From: Acetobacteraceae bacterium
GTDB lineage: Bacteria; Pseudomonadota; Alphaproteobacteria; Acetobacterales; Acetobacteraceae
Length of the DNA stretch: 64,000 bases
NCBI GenBank assembly: GCA_947475245.1
Contig: CANJLW010000003.1
Span: 287,511-351,510 of the forward strand
Reading direction: 5' to 3'
Below are positions 38,871 to 48,607 of the stretch, piece after piece. Each line of letters opens with the position of its first letter. Position 1 is the stretch's first letter. A model generated the notes under the pieces. It was not told where the DNA came from and did no database searches. It was given only the letters and a program-made list of their open reading frames with translations. The translations under genes and the position numbers were made by a program.

Positions 38871-40418
38871 ATGAGCCAAAATCATGCCGATTGCGGCAAT
38901 GCCGTCGATTGGTTTGTCGACCGTCATGTGCGGACGGGTGCGGGCGACCGTCCGGCGTTTCGCGATCCATGGCGCGATCTGACCTATGGGCAGTTGGCCG
39001 CCGCGACCCACCGCTTCGCCAATGCTCTGCGTGCCGCCGGGATCGAACGGGAACGGCGCATTGCCCTGCTGTTGAACGATACCGTCGATTTTCCTATCGC
39101 CTTCTGGGGCGCTCTGCGCGCCGGCGTCGTCCCCGTGCCGATCAACACGCTGCTGCCGGCGGATATGGTTGCGTACATCCTGGCGGACTGCCGAGCGGAA
39201 GCGGTGGTGGTTTCCGGGGGGTGGACGGGGGAGAGCGTGGCGCTCAAACGCATTATCGTGTCGCAGCCCAACGGTGATCTTGCGAACGATCCGCGCCGTA
39301 TCGGGTTTGAGGATTTTCTGGCCCTCGGTTCGGCGGAAGGGCCGACGGTGGATGCCTCGCCGGATGAGGTCGCCTTCTGGCTCTACTCCTCGGGATCGAC
39401 GGGTGCCCCGAAAGGGGTCCTGCATGTGCATGGAAGTCTGCGCGCAACGGCGGACACGTATGGCGCGCGGGTACTGGGCATCCAGGCCGACGATGTGATG
39501 TTTTCCGCCGCCAAGGCGTTTCACGCCTATGGCCTGGGCAACGCGATGACGTTTCCAATGTCGGTGGGCGCCTGTGCCGTATTCCTGCCGACGCGCCCGA
39601 CACCCGATGCGGTGCTGGAAACCATGGAACGCTTCCAACCGACGATGTTCGGCGGCGTGCCGACGCTTTACGCGGGGTTGTTGGCCAATCCCTTTATCCG
39701 CGAGGGCGCCGGTTCCAATCGGTTGCGGCGCTGTATCTCGGCTGGGGAGGCACTGCCGGAAGATGTCGGGAAGCGGTGGCGCACCACCGTCGGCGTCGAC
39801 ATTCTCGACGGCATCGGTTCGACCGAGATGCTCCATATTTTCATCAGCAACGCGGTTGACGACGTTCGTTACGGCACCAGCGGCAAGCCGGTTCCCGGCT
39901 ACGACGCGCGGGTGATCGACGAGCACGGTCGCCCGGTTCCGCACGGTGAAGCCGGGGAGTTGATCGTGACCGGCCCCAGTGCGGCCGGCGGATACTGGAA
40001 CCAACGGGAGAAGACCCGAAAGACGTTTCGCGGCGAATGGACCTATACCGGAGACACCTACACGCGCGACGCCGACGGCTACTATCGCTTTCAGGGCCGT
40101 AGCGACGAAATGCTGAAGGTCAGCGGTGTCTGGGTCTCCCCCTTCGAGGTGGAGGAAGCGTTGATCGCGCACGAGGCCGTTCTGGAAGCGGCCGTGGTGG
40201 GTAAACAGGACCGAGACGGCCTGACCAAGCCGAAAGCCTTTGTCGTGCTGCGCGATACCGCTCTGCCCGCCGATCCCACTGAGTTGGGCGAGGCGTTGAA
40301 AGCGCATGTGAAGGAACGGATCGGCGTGTGGAAATATCCCCGTTGGATCGAGTTCATCGAAGCGCTGCCCAAGACGGCTACGGGCAAGATCCAACGCTTT
40401 CGATTGCGGGACGTTTGA
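38871..40418 (+). CDS. bclA: Benzoate-CoA ligase-like acyl-CoA synthetase
   Basis: A 515-aa AMP-forming ligase. The P-loop [14 protein letters not shown] is at residues 172-185, the aspartate motif is [19 protein letters not shown], and the catalytic lysine is Lys506 in [10 protein letters not shown]. The spacing and the sequence [14 protein letters not shown] are those of benzoate-CoA ligases. It activates benzoate to benzoyl-CoA, the substrate of the box pathway encoded downstream. GGAGGGG lies before the ATG at 38871. The next gene overlaps it by one base. Confidence 0.9.
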   Translation: MSQNHADCGNAVDWFVDRHVRTGAGDRPAFRDPWRDLTYGQLAAATHRFANALRAAGIERERRIALLLNDTVDFPIAFWGALRAGVVPVPINTLLPADMVAYILADCRAEAVVVSGGWTGESVALKRIIVSQPNGDLANDPRRIGFEDFLALGSAEGPTVDASPDEVAFWLYSSGSTGAPKGVLHVHGSLRATADTYGARVLGIQADDVMFSAAKAFHAYGLGNAMTFPMSVGACAVFLPTRPTPDAVLETMERFQPTMFGGVPTLYAGLLANPFIREGAGSNRLRRCISAGEALPEDVGKRWRTTVGVDILDGIGSTEMLHIFISNAVDDVRYGTSGKPVPGYDARVIDEHGRPVPHGEAGELIVTGPSAAGGYWNQREKTRKTFRGEWTYTGDTYTRDADGYYRFQGRSDEMLKVSGVWVSPFEVEEALIAHEAVLEAAVVGKQDRDGLTKPKAFVVLRDTALPADPTELGEALKAHVKERIGVWKYPRWIEFIEALPKTATGKIQRFRLRDV

Positions 40419-41191
40419 TGCGTCGAACGACAATCGATGTCGGCGGACGCAGGCTGGAGACCGCGCAATGGGACGGCGACCGTGCCGAACCCACGATCGT
40501 GATGCTGCACGAAGGTCTCGGTTGCATCGATTTGTGGCGCGACACGCCGGAACAACTCGCGGCGCGGACGGGTTGCCCGGTCTTTGCCTACTCCCGCTTT
40601 GGCTACGGCCGATCCGATGCCGAACCGCTGCCCTGGCCGCCGACCTATATGCACACCCAGGCCTTGGACGTGTTGCCGAATCTGATCGACGCGGCCGAGA
40701 TCGAGAGCGCGATTTTGCTGGGGCATTCCGATGGCGGCTCCATCGCCGCGATCTATGCCGGCGCGCGCGCGGACCCGCGCATTAAGGGTATCGTGCTGAT
40801 CGCGGCGCATTTTTTCGTCGAGGATCTGAACATCGCCGCCATCGAGCGTATCGCGGGCGATTACAAGACGGGCGGACTGCGTGACCGGCTGGGACGCTAT
40901 CATAACGACGTCGATGCGACTTTCCACGGCTGGAACGGTGCCTGGCTCAACCCCGCGTTTCGGTCGTTCGACATCGTCGGACTGCTGCCCGACATCGCGG
41001 TGCCGATGCTGGCATTGCAGGGCGCCGACGATCCCTATGGCACCGACGCGCAACTGCGGGTGCTGCAACAGCATGTGCGCTCGCCATTGCGCACGGTCCT
41101 GATCCCCGACGCCCGCCACGCCCCGCATCTGGAAGCGCGTGAGCCGACCCTGGCCGAGGTGACGCGCTTCATCATGGATATCGCCCTATGA
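40418..41191 (+). CDS. Alpha/beta-hydrolase of the box operon
   Basis: A 257-aa alpha/beta-hydrolase: MLHEGLGCIDLW oxyanion segment, nucleophile elbow GHSDGGSIAA and catalytic His in RHAPHLEAR. It is coupled both to bclA (TGATG) and to boxC (ATGA), so it is translated with the pathway. Box clusters often carry such a hydrolase, which may open a lactone or hydrolyse a CoA thioester to rescue CoA; the reaction is not established by sequence. The insertion FHGWNGAWLNPAF between core and cap is well preserved among such cluster hydrolases as far as I can judge. Confidence 0.85.
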   Translation: MRRTTIDVGGRRLETAQWDGDRAEPTIVMLHEGLGCIDLWRDTPEQLAARTGCPVFAYSRFGYGRSDAEPLPWPPTYMHTQALDVLPNLIDAAEIESAILLGHSDGGSIAAIYAGARADPRIKGIVLIAAHFFVEDLNIAAIERIAGDYKTGGLRDRLGRYHNDVDATFHGWNGAWLNPAFRSFDIVGLLPDIAVPMLALQGADDPYGTDAQLRVLQQHVRSPLRTVLIPDARHAPHLEAREPTLAEVTRFIMDIAL

Positions 41192-42807
41192 TCGACTTTC
41201 AGACCGACCCATCGCGTTACCGTCACTGGAAACTCTCCTTCGACGGTCCGATCGCCACGCTTGCGATGGATGTCGATCCCTCGGGCGGATTGCTGGGCGG
41301 CTATGAGTTGAAGCTCAATTCCTACGATCTCGGCGTGGATATCGAGTTGGCGGACGCCGTTCAGCGCCTGCGTTTCGAACACCCCGAGGTGCGCACGGTC
41401 GTGCTGCGTTCCGCCAAGGACGGCGTCTTCTGCGCCGGCGCCAACATCCGCATGCTTGGCAAGGCATCGCACGGGCATAAGGTGAATTTCTGCAAATTCA
41501 CCAACGAAACCCGCCTGTCGATCGAAGACGCCGGTGAGTTTTCCGGCCAACGCTATCTGGCCGCGATCGCGGGCAGCGCCGCCGGCGGGGGTTATGAACT
41601 GGCCGTGACCGCAGATTATCTGATGCTGATCGACGACCGCCGCTCCTCCGTTTCATTGCCGGAACTGCCGCTGCTGGCCGTGTTGCCCGGTACCGGAGGT
41701 CTGACGCGCCTGACCGACAAGCGGAAAGTCCGGCGCGATCTGGCGGATGTGTTCTGCACGACGGAAGAAGGCGTGCGCGGCCGTCGCGCGGTCGATTGGC
41801 GTCTGGTCGACGAGATTGTGCCGCCCTCGGCCTGGGAAGCCCGCGTGACCGAACGCGCGCTGACCTTGGCGGCCAAATCGGATCGCCCCGACGCCAAGGG
41901 TATCGCGCTGACACCGCTGCGGCGCGCGATCGACGCGGATGGCCTGACCTACGATCACGTTTCCGTCGCGTTGAAGCGTGACGCCGGGCAGGCAGTCGTT
42001 ACGATCACGTCTCCGACCGATGTTCCGACCGACCTTGCTTGTATCCACGCCGCCGGGGCCGCGTTCTGGCCGCTGGCGATGGCGCGCGAACTCGACGATG
42101 CCCTGCTGCATCTGCGATTGAACGAAGCCGATCTGGGACTGATCGTCTTCCGTTCGGCGGGTAACCCCGGACAGGTTTTAGCGGCCGATGCCTTGTTGAC
42201 GGCACACGCCGGCGACTGGTTCGTGCGCGAGATCGTGCTGCTGTTGAAGCGAGTCTTCAAACGCGTCGACATGACCTCGCGCAGCCTGATCACGCTGATC
42301 GATCGGGAAAGCTGCTTCGCCGGCAGCCTGGCCGAACTGGTGTTCGCCGCCGATCGCGCGGTGATGCTCGCGGGCGATGCGGGGCTGTCTCTGTCGGCGA
42401 TGAATTTCGGCCCCCTGACAATGGGCAACGGCCTGACGCGGCTGCAAAACCGCTTCCTCGGCGAACCCGCCTCCGTCGACGCCACCCATTCGGAGATCGG
42501 GCGAACACTCGACGCCGAGACGGCGGAGGCGATGGGACTGATCACATTTGCCTACGATGACGTGGACTGGGACGACGAAGTGCGGCTTCTGTTGGAAGAA
42601 CGCGCGTCCTATTCGCCAGACGCGCTGACGGGCCTGGAAGCCAACCTTCGCTTCGCCGGGCCGGAAACCATGGAAACGCGTATCTTTGGTCGCCTGACCG
42701 CCTGGCAGAACTGGATTTTCCAGCGTCCCAACGCGGTGGGAGAGGCCGGATCGCTGAAACGATACGGTTCCGGCCTGCGGCCGGATTTTTCGCGCGAACG
42801 CGTGTGA
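41188..42807 (+). CDS. boxC: 2,3-epoxybenzoyl-CoA dihydrolase
   Basis: A 539-aa double crotonase-fold enzyme, matching BoxC in length. The N-terminal module has the oxyanion glycines in FCAGANIRMLG and AIAGSAAGGGYELA; the C-terminal half includes LIDRESCFAGSLAELVFAAD. It cleaves the ring of 2,3-epoxybenzoyl-CoA, releasing formate and 3,4-dehydroadipyl-CoA semialdehyde. The start overlaps the hydrolase stop by four bases, and boxB follows after 22 bp. The gene order ligase-hydrolase-boxC-boxB is coherent with aerobic benzoate degradation. Confidence 0.93.
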   Translation: MIDFQTDPSRYRHWKLSFDGPIATLAMDVDPSGGLLGGYELKLNSYDLGVDIELADAVQRLRFEHPEVRTVVLRSAKDGVFCAGANIRMLGKASHGHKVNFCKFTNETRLSIEDAGEFSGQRYLAAIAGSAAGGGYELAVTADYLMLIDDRRSSVSLPELPLLAVLPGTGGLTRLTDKRKVRRDLADVFCTTEEGVRGRRAVDWRLVDEIVPPSAWEARVTERALTLAAKSDRPDAKGIALTPLRRAIDADGLTYDHVSVALKRDAGQAVVTITSPTDVPTDLACIHAAGAAFWPLAMARELDDALLHLRLNEADLGLIVFRSAGNPGQVLAADALLTAHAGDWFVREIVLLLKRVFKRVDMTSRSLITLIDRESCFAGSLAELVFAADRAVMLAGDAGLSLSAMNFGPLTMGNGLTRLQNRFLGEPASVDATHSEIGRTLDAETAEAMGLITFAYDDVDWDDEVRLLLEERASYSPDALTGLEANLRFAGPETMETRIFGRLTAWQNWIFQRPNAVGEAGSLKRYGSGLRPDFSRERV

Positions 42808-42829
42808 TCGCTACGACAGGAGCAGCCCG

Positions 42830-44278
42830 ATGCCCGATGGAACCCAAATCGACTATAACGGTCTGATCCCGAATAACGTCGGGCTGGCCGACGACCAGCG
42901 CGTGCGCAAGGCGCTTGAAACCTGGCATCCCGGCTACATCGATTGGTGGAAATCGATGGGACCGGAAGGGTTTCAGAACAGCCCCGTCTATCTTCGCACC
43001 GCCGTCGGTGTCGGCAGCGACAACTGGGCCAAGTTCGACTTCGTGCGCATGCCTGAGTACCGCTGGGGCATTCTGCTCGCCCCCGCCGTGGAAAACCGCG
43101 TGATCCCCTTTGGCGCGCACAAGGGCGAACCCGCCTGGCAGGAAGTACCCGGCGAATACCGCGCCATGCTGCGACGACTGCTGGTCATCCAGGGCGATAC
43201 CGAACCGGCAAGTGTCGAACAGCAACGCTATCTGGGCGCCACCGCGCCGTCTCTTTACGACCTGCGCAACCTGTTCCAGGTCAATGTGGAAGAAGGCCGT
43301 CACCTCTGGGCGATGGTCTATTTGCTGCAAAAATACTTTGGCCGCGACGGGCGCGAAGAAGCCGCCGACCTCCTCAAGCGCCGCTCCGGCAGTCAGGACT
43401 CCCCGCGCATGCTCGGCGCGTTCAACGAACAGACGCCCGATTGGCTGTCGTTCTTCATGTTCACCTTCTTCACCGATCGCGACGGCAAGATGCAGCTTGC
43501 CGCCCTGGCGCAATCGGGCTTCGACCCTCTGTCGCGCACCTGCCGCTTCATGCTGACCGAAGAAGCGCACCACATGTTCGTCGGCGAATCCGGCGTGCAA
43601 CGGGTCATCCAACGCACGGCGGAAGCGATGAAGGCAGCCGGTATCGACGACCCCTACGATATTGAGCGGATCCGCGCGCTGGGCGTCATCGATCTGCCGA
43701 CGATCCAGAAGAAGGCCAATCTGCACTTCTCCCTGACGCTCGACCTTTTTGGTAACGAAATCAGCACCAATGCGGCGAATGCCTTCAACTCCGGGATGAA
43801 GGGCCGCTACCGCGAGGACAAGCTCGACGATGACCACCAACTTCTGTCGGCGACCTACCCGGTCCTGCGCCCGCGCGATGGCCTGATCGTTTCGGAAGAC
43901 GTGCCGGCGCTCTCCGCGCTGAACATGCGCCTGCGTGACGATTACGTAGAGGATACGATCCTGGGCCTGCGGCGTTGGAACCGCGTGCTGGAAGGCCTCG
44001 GCATCGCCTTCCGCATGACCCTGCCGCACGTCGCCTTCAATCGCCGCATTGGGGAGTTCAGCGCGATCCGCGCCGACACCGCGGGCGCGTTGCTGACGGT
44101 GGAACAATGGGAAAAAACGCGCGAAACGATGCTGCCGTCGGTCGAAGACAACCTGTTCATTGCCGGCCTGATGAAGCCGGCGCGCGCGCCGGGCGCGTTC
44201 GCCGGCTGGATCGCGCCGCCGCGCAACGGCGTCGATAACCGTCCCGGAGACTTCGAGTACGTGCGGATCGAGGCATAA
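42830..44278 (+). CDS. boxB: Benzoyl-CoA 2,3-epoxidase, di-iron subunit
   Basis: A 482-aa ferritin-like di-iron oxygenase of BoxB length. Two E-x-x-H iron sites are visible: EEGRHLW (Glu155 and His158) and EEAHHMF (Glu244/245 and His247/248). It inserts one oxygen atom into benzoyl-CoA using electrons from BoxA. BoxA, a ferredoxin-linked reductase, is not in the window, so it must be encoded elsewhere. The last gene of the operon; a perfect 12-bp hairpin follows at 44287-44318. Confidence 0.94.
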   Translation: MPDGTQIDYNGLIPNNVGLADDQRVRKALETWHPGYIDWWKSMGPEGFQNSPVYLRTAVGVGSDNWAKFDFVRMPEYRWGILLAPAVENRVIPFGAHKGEPAWQEVPGEYRAMLRRLLVIQGDTEPASVEQQRYLGATAPSLYDLRNLFQVNVEEGRHLWAMVYLLQKYFGRDGREEAADLLKRRSGSQDSPRMLGAFNEQTPDWLSFFMFTFFTDRDGKMQLAALAQSGFDPLSRTCRFMLTEEAHHMFVGESGVQRVIQRTAEAMKAAGIDDPYDIERIRALGVIDLPTIQKKANLHFSLTLDLFGNEISTNAANAFNSGMKGRYREDKLDDDHQLLSATYPVLRPRDGLIVSEDVPALSALNMRLRDDYVEDTILGLRRWNRVLEGLGIAFRMTLPHVAFNRRIGEFSAIRADTAGALLTVEQWEKTRETMLPSVEDNLFIAGLMKPARAPGAFAGWIAPPRNGVDNRPGDFEYVRIEA

Positions 44279-44286
44279 GCAGCACC

Positions 44287-44318
44287 GGGCGTCGCGTCCC
44301 GTATCCGACGCGACGCCC
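44287..44318. terminator. Perfect 12-bp hairpin between convergent boxB and acyl-CoA dehydrogenase genes
   Basis: GGGCGTCGCGTC (44287-44298) pairs fully with GACGCGACGCCC (44307-44318) around an 8-nt loop, between two converging stop codons. There is no clear T-tract on either side. It is probably a two-way terminator that depends on the hairpin alone. Confidence 0.55.
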
Positions 44319-44328
44319 GAGGCGGCGA

Positions 44329-45495
44329 TCAATAGCTGCGCGGCATGCCCAACACGTGTTCGGCGACGTATGACAGGATCAGATTGGTGCTGATCGGCGC
44401 CACCTGATACAGCCGGGTCTCCCGGAATTTCCGCTCGATGTCGTACTCCTCGGCAAAGCCGAAACCGCCATGGGTCTGAATACAGGCCTCCCCGGCGGCC
44501 CAGGACGCCTCGGCGGCCAGCATTTTAGCGATATTGGCTTCCTCGCCCGGGGTCTGTCCGGCCTCGAACTTCGCCAGCCCCGCATGCACCATCATTTCCG
44601 CCGCCCGCATCTGCGCGTAGGCGCGCGCGATCGGGAACTGAATGCCCTGGTTCTGCCCGATCGGTCGACCGAACACCTGACGTTCCCTTGCGTAGTCAGA
44701 CGCCTTTTTGATGAACCACTTGGCATCGCCGATGCACTCCGCCGCGATCAGCAGGCGTTCGGCGTTCATGCCGTCCAGGATATAGCGGAACCCGCGACCT
44801 TCCACGCCGACCAGGTTCTCCGCCGGCACGATCATGTTGTCGAAGAAAACCTCGGTGGAGTTATGGTTCATCATCGTGCGGATCGGTCGGATCGTCAGAC
44901 CCTTACCCAGGCTCGCCTGCATATCGACGATGAACGTCGACAACCCATCGGTCTTTTTCGCCGCCTGATCCTTCGGAGTCGTCCTCGCCAACAACAACAT
45001 CAAATCCGAATGTTCCGCTCGGCTCGTCCAGACCTTCTGGCCGTTGACGACGTAATGGTCGCCCTCTCGGCGCGCGAAGGTGCGCAGCGATGTCGTGTCG
45101 GTGCCGCTGGTCGGCTCGGTCACGCCGAAGGCCTGCAGGCGCAGCTCGCCGGTCGCGATCTTCGGCAGATAGGTCTGCTTCTGCTTGTCGGTGCCGTGCC
45201 GCAGGATGGTGCCCATGATGTACATCTGGGCGTGACAGGCCGCGCCGTTGCACCCCTCTGCCTGCACAGTCTCCAGAATTGCCGCCGCGGCCGACAGCGG
45301 CAGGCCCGCGCCGCCGAATTCCTCGGGGATCAAGGCGCCGAGGTAGCCGCCTTCGGTCAATGCCCGCACGAACGCCGTCGGATATTCGCGGTCGGCGTCG
45401 AGCTTGCGCCAATATTCGCCGGGGAACTTCGCGCAGAGCTTCGCGACCTCCTGACGGATTTCGGTATGAGGGTCGACGAGCTGGGGCTGGTCCAT
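44329..45495 (-). CDS. Acyl-CoA dehydrogenase family flavoenzyme
   Basis: A 388-aa acyl-CoA dehydrogenase of typical size. Landmarks include AFGVTEPTSGTDTTSLRTFA (flavin- and substrate-binding) and IQTHGGFGFAEEYDIERKFRE near the C-terminus, which contacts FAD. The catalytic base position varies in the family and is not assigned here. It oxidises an acyl-CoA, possibly a dicarboxylic or aromatic-derived one since it converges on the box operon. It has its own start 5' of GATTCGCATGG and no co-transcribed partner. Confidence 0.9.
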   Translation of the reverse strand: MDQPQLVDPHTEIRQEVAKLCAKFPGEYWRKLDADREYPTAFVRALTEGGYLGALIPEEFGGAGLPLSAAAAILETVQAEGCNGAACHAQMYIMGTILRHGTDKQKQTYLPKIATGELRLQAFGVTEPTSGTDTTSLRTFARREGDHYVVNGQKVWTSRAEHSDLMLLLARTTPKDQAAKKTDGLSTFIVDMQASLGKGLTIRPIRTMMNHNSTEVFFDNMIVPAENLVGVEGRGFRYILDGMNAERLLIAAECIGDAKWFIKKASDYARERQVFGRPIGQNQGIQFPIARAYAQMRAAEMMVHAGLAKFEAGQTPGEEANIAKMLAAEASWAAGEACIQTHGGFGFAEEYDIERKFRETRLYQVAPISTNLILSYVAEHVLGMPRSY

Positions 45496-45558
45496 GCGAA
45501 TCTCCGGAGGTTGCCGTGGGAGAGCGGTCTTAGGACCGCCCCCCGCCTTGACGCAAGC

Positions 45559-45945
45559 TTAGGCCGAACGAAGCCATTTCCGCGCGGTCAACCGGCGCAC
45601 GGCGTTCAGGTAACGCTCGTTCGCGTTCGCCCAGGGTTCTTCAACGCGCATCATGCGCTGCATGTGTTCCATCATCACTGCGCTCAGCGCGTGGATCGCC
45701 TCGTGCCGATCCAGTCCCTGCGCCATAAGGTGGCGAAGCTTCAGCGCGACCGGCAGCATCTCCCCACCCATCGCGATCTGATTCTCGATGACGACATGCA
45801 TGGTGGCATGCAGCGTAGCGTTCCCGGCGATCATGGCGGCCTTGATATGCCAGACTTCGACCAACAGTCGGCGCGTCGCTTCGTCGGTTGCCAGCCAGGC
45901 CTCGGCGTCGGGTGCCGTATCCGGGTCGTATTGTTCGATCGCCAT
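45559..45945 (-). CDS. Small helical protein, DUF1841-like
   Basis: A 128-aa protein of mostly helical character. It contains LHATMHVVIENQIAMGG and, further on, HEAIHALSAVMMEHMQ, a two-histidine arrangement reminiscent of DUF1841 (H-x3-H then H-x3-H in two helices), which may bind a metal. I cannot assign a function. ATG at 45945, preceded by AGGGAGAGG. It is transcribed toward the acyl-CoA dehydrogenase gene, 63 bp away, and away from the HpcH-like gene. Confidence 0.6.
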   Translation of the reverse strand: MAIEQYDPDTAPDAEAWLATDEATRRLLVEVWHIKAAMIAGNATLHATMHVVIENQIAMGGEMLPVALKLRHLMAQGLDRHEAIHALSAVMMEHMQRMMRVEEPWANANERYLNAVRRLTARKWLRSA

Positions 45946-46047
45946 GGGCCTCTCCCTTGCCGCCCCATTTTGCTCGTGCCCCGCCTCTGGCCGCAAGCCG
46001 CCGACCGAGGCAGGATGGCGCAACGGATTAAGGATGGATGGGCCGTC

Positions 46048-46815
46048 ATGACGACCTTAAAGGACTCCCTGCGACTGAACGGGCGCGCGTTCGGTTCGAT
46101 GGCAATGGAATTCCTGACCCCCGGTCTGCCGGCGATCATCGCCGCGACCGGTGCCGAATTCGCGCTGTTCGACATGGAACACACCGGCGCAAGCCTGGAA
46201 ACCATGAAGTCGCTGATCGCCGGCTGTCGCGGATTGAACCTCGCCCCGTTGGTTCGCGTGCCTCGTGGCGAGTATCACTTCATCGCGCGGGCGTTGGATA
46301 TCGGCGCGCACGGCATCATGGTGCCGATGGTGAACTCCGCCGAAGAAGCCGCCTATATCGCGGCCTGCGCCCATTATCCCCCGGTCGGACGACGCGGCGC
46401 GGCGTTCGGCGTCGCGCACGACGATTACCGTATGACCGACCCCGCCGCCGCCATGGCCCGCGCCGATGCGCGCACCCTGGTGATCGCGCAGATCGAGACC
46501 GTGGACGGGTTGAACGAGGTGGAGGCGATCGCCGCCACGCCGGGTATCGACGTGCTGTGGTTCGGCCATTTCGACATGAGCAACTTCATGGGAATCCCCG
46601 GCCAATTCCAGCACCCGGACTTCCTGGCCGCCGTGCGGCGGATCGTCGCGGCGGTGAACGCGCATGGCAAGGTCGCGGGGTTCCTGGCGACCAACGACGC
46701 CTGGGCGCAGGAGTATTGGCGGCACGGCTTCCGCATGCTCGCCTACGGGCTCGACCACATGTTGTTCCAATCGGCTCTGAAGGCCGGGTTGGAAAAGATG
46801 CGGGTGTTTACTTAA
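46048..46815 (+). CDS. HpcH/HpaI family class II aldolase
   Basis: A 255-aa pyruvate-type aldolase. LFDMEHTGASLE supplies the Asp/Glu near the N-terminus, LVRVPRGEYHFIARALDIGAHGIMVPMV is the family core, and AQIETVDGLNEV gives the metal-binding glutamate. These enzymes cleave 2-keto-3-hydroxy acids or 2,4-dihydroxyhept-2-enedioate-type products with a divalent metal. The start at 46048 is preferred to another in-frame ATG at 46015 on family length; the longer open frame upstream is antisense to the neighbouring genes. Confidence 0.9.
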   Translation: MTTLKDSLRLNGRAFGSMAMEFLTPGLPAIIAATGAEFALFDMEHTGASLETMKSLIAGCRGLNLAPLVRVPRGEYHFIARALDIGAHGIMVPMVNSAEEAAYIAACAHYPPVGRRGAAFGVAHDDYRMTDPAAAMARADARTLVIAQIETVDGLNEVEAIAATPGIDVLWFGHFDMSNFMGIPGQFQHPDFLAAVRRIVAAVNAHGKVAGFLATNDAWAQEYWRHGFRMLAYGLDHMLFQSALKAGLEKMRVFT

Positions 46816-46817
46816 AC

Positions 46818-48584
46818 CTACCGCCCAAGCGCCGCGCCGGCCGGGCGGCGGGAGTCATTGGCGCCGTAAATCCGGCCCGCGACCATGCCGCCGCCGGCGA
46901 CTGAATCCTGGCCGGAGGATGCCAGCCCCGCCGTCCGGCCGAACGCCGCCGCGATCAGCGCCGCAGCGCCCCAGTTGGTTTGTTCGGCGATCTTGTGACC
47001 CATCGACTCCAGGACCGCCCTGGTGTCGGGCGACAACGCGAAGCGTTCGACCAGCAATGTGTCGGGCTGCCATTGGTGATGGATGCGCGGGGCATCCACG
47101 GCTTCCTGCGGCGACATGCCGTGATCGATCATGTTCAGCGCGGTTTGCAACACGATGGAGATGATGCGACCGCCGCCCGGCGAACCAAGCACCATGGCCA
47201 CCTTGCCGTCGTGCGTCACGATTGTCGGTGTCATCGACGAAAGCGGGCGCTTGCCCGGCGCTATGGCGTTCACCGCGCCTTGCATGAGGCCCGACAGATT
47301 GATCGTTCCGGGGCGGACGGTAAAATCGTCCATCTCGTTGTTCAGAACGAAACCGGTTCCCGGCGCCATGACCCCGGCGCCGAATGATCCGTTGATGGTA
47401 TAGGTGACGGCGACGGCATTGCCGGCCGCGTCGAGCACCGAATAATGCGTGGTCTCCGGCTTTTCGTGCGGCGCGACGCCTGGGCGCAGGCTGGCGGACG
47501 GCGTGGCTCGGTCGCCGATCGTGGCGCGGATCGCGGCGGCATAGTCCTTTGACAGCAAACGTTCCAGGGGATTGGCGACAAAGTCGGGATCGCCGAGGAG
47601 GGTGTTGCGGTCGAGGTAGGCGTGACGCATGGCCTCGGTCATCAGATGGATCGACCGGGCGGAGCGAACCCCCAGGCCCCGCATGTCGTAGCCTTCCAGG
47701 ATGTTCAGCATCAGGCACAAGGTCACGCCGCCGGAGGATGGCGGTGCCGCCGACAGGAAGGTGAACCCGCGATAGGTGCAGGAGATCGGATTGCCTTCGC
47801 TGACCCGATAGGCCGCGAAATCGGCGGCGGTTATGATGCCGCCACCGGCGCGGGACGCGGCTTCCACGGCCTCCGCGATGCGGCCGCGATAGAAGGCATC
47901 GGGGCCGTGTTCGGCGATGGCCGCCAGCGTGTTACCCAGATCGGTTTGCACCAGCCGATCGCCCGGTTCCATCGTGCTGCCATCGGGCCGCAGAAAGATT
48001 GCCGCGACGTTCGCCTGACGGCGCAACAGGGGGGCGACGCGCGCGACGATATCGACGTCGCCGCGAGTCAGGGTGAATCCCTCCCGCGCAAGCCGAATGG
48101 CGGGGGCCATCACCGTCGCCCGCGGCAAGGTGCCGTATTTCCGCAGCGCCGTATCCAGACCAAGGACCGAACCCGGCACGCCGACCGCGCGCCAGCCGAT
48201 CTGGCTCGCTCCGGCGATCGGTTGCCCCCCGGCGTCGAGATACATCGTCGCGTTCGCCGCCGCGGGCGCGGTTTCGCGGAAGTTCAGAAACACCGCTCGC
48301 CCATCCGCCAACCGCGCGGTCAGGAAGCCGCCACCGCCGATATTGCCGCAACAGGGATTGGTAACCGCCTCGGCATAGCCAACCGCCACCGCCGCGTCGA
48401 TCGCGTTACCCCCCTGCGCCAGCATCGCGACCCCGGCCTCCGTCGCCAGCCTTTGGGCGGAGACGACCATGAAATTCCCGGCCTCGGCGGCGGGCAACGA
48501 CGCCGCCCGAGCGGCACCGACGGCCGGAACGACACACAGCAGGGCGCGGGCAAGACGTTTTAGGATCGATGCAACAAATGGCAT
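46818..48584 (-). CDS. ggt: Gamma-glutamyltransferase
   Basis: A 588-aa Ntn-hydrolase. The N-terminus (MPFVASILKRLARALLCVVPAVGAARA) is a signal peptide, so the enzyme works in the periplasm. The self-processing site with the new N-terminal threonine is in PETTHYSVLD, and substrate-binding motifs include GSPGGGRIISIV and NNEMDDFTVRPG. It cleaves gamma-glutamyl bonds of glutathione and transfers the glutamyl group. The start at 48584 is chosen because it begins the signal peptide; the frame remains open to 48752. It is 23 bp downstream of mutY on the same strand. Confidence 0.93.
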   Translation of the reverse strand: MPFVASILKRLARALLCVVPAVGAARAASLPAAEAGNFMVVSAQRLATEAGVAMLAQGGNAIDAAVAVGYAEAVTNPCCGNIGGGGFLTARLADGRAVFLNFRETAPAAANATMYLDAGGQPIAGASQIGWRAVGVPGSVLGLDTALRKYGTLPRATVMAPAIRLAREGFTLTRGDVDIVARVAPLLRRQANVAAIFLRPDGSTMEPGDRLVQTDLGNTLAAIAEHGPDAFYRGRIAEAVEAASRAGGGIITAADFAAYRVSEGNPISCTYRGFTFLSAAPPSSGGVTLCLMLNILEGYDMRGLGVRSARSIHLMTEAMRHAYLDRNTLLGDPDFVANPLERLLSKDYAAAIRATIGDRATPSASLRPGVAPHEKPETTHYSVLDAAGNAVAVTYTINGSFGAGVMAPGTGFVLNNEMDDFTVRPGTINLSGLMQGAVNAIAPGKRPLSSMTPTIVTHDGKVAMVLGSPGGGRIISIVLQTALNMIDHGMSPQEAVDAPRIHHQWQPDTLLVERFALSPDTRAVLESMGHKIAEQTNWGAAALIAAAFGRTAGLASSGQDSVAGGGMVAGRIYGANDSRRPAGAALGR

Positions 48585-48607
48585 GGCTAAGCTCCGATCG
48601 GCAGAGC

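Noticed and set aside
45559..45945. DGR accessory variability determinant (Avd)
   Set aside because: It is helical and of similar size, but its paired H-x3-H pattern fits a DUF1841-like protein, and it is not near any RT.
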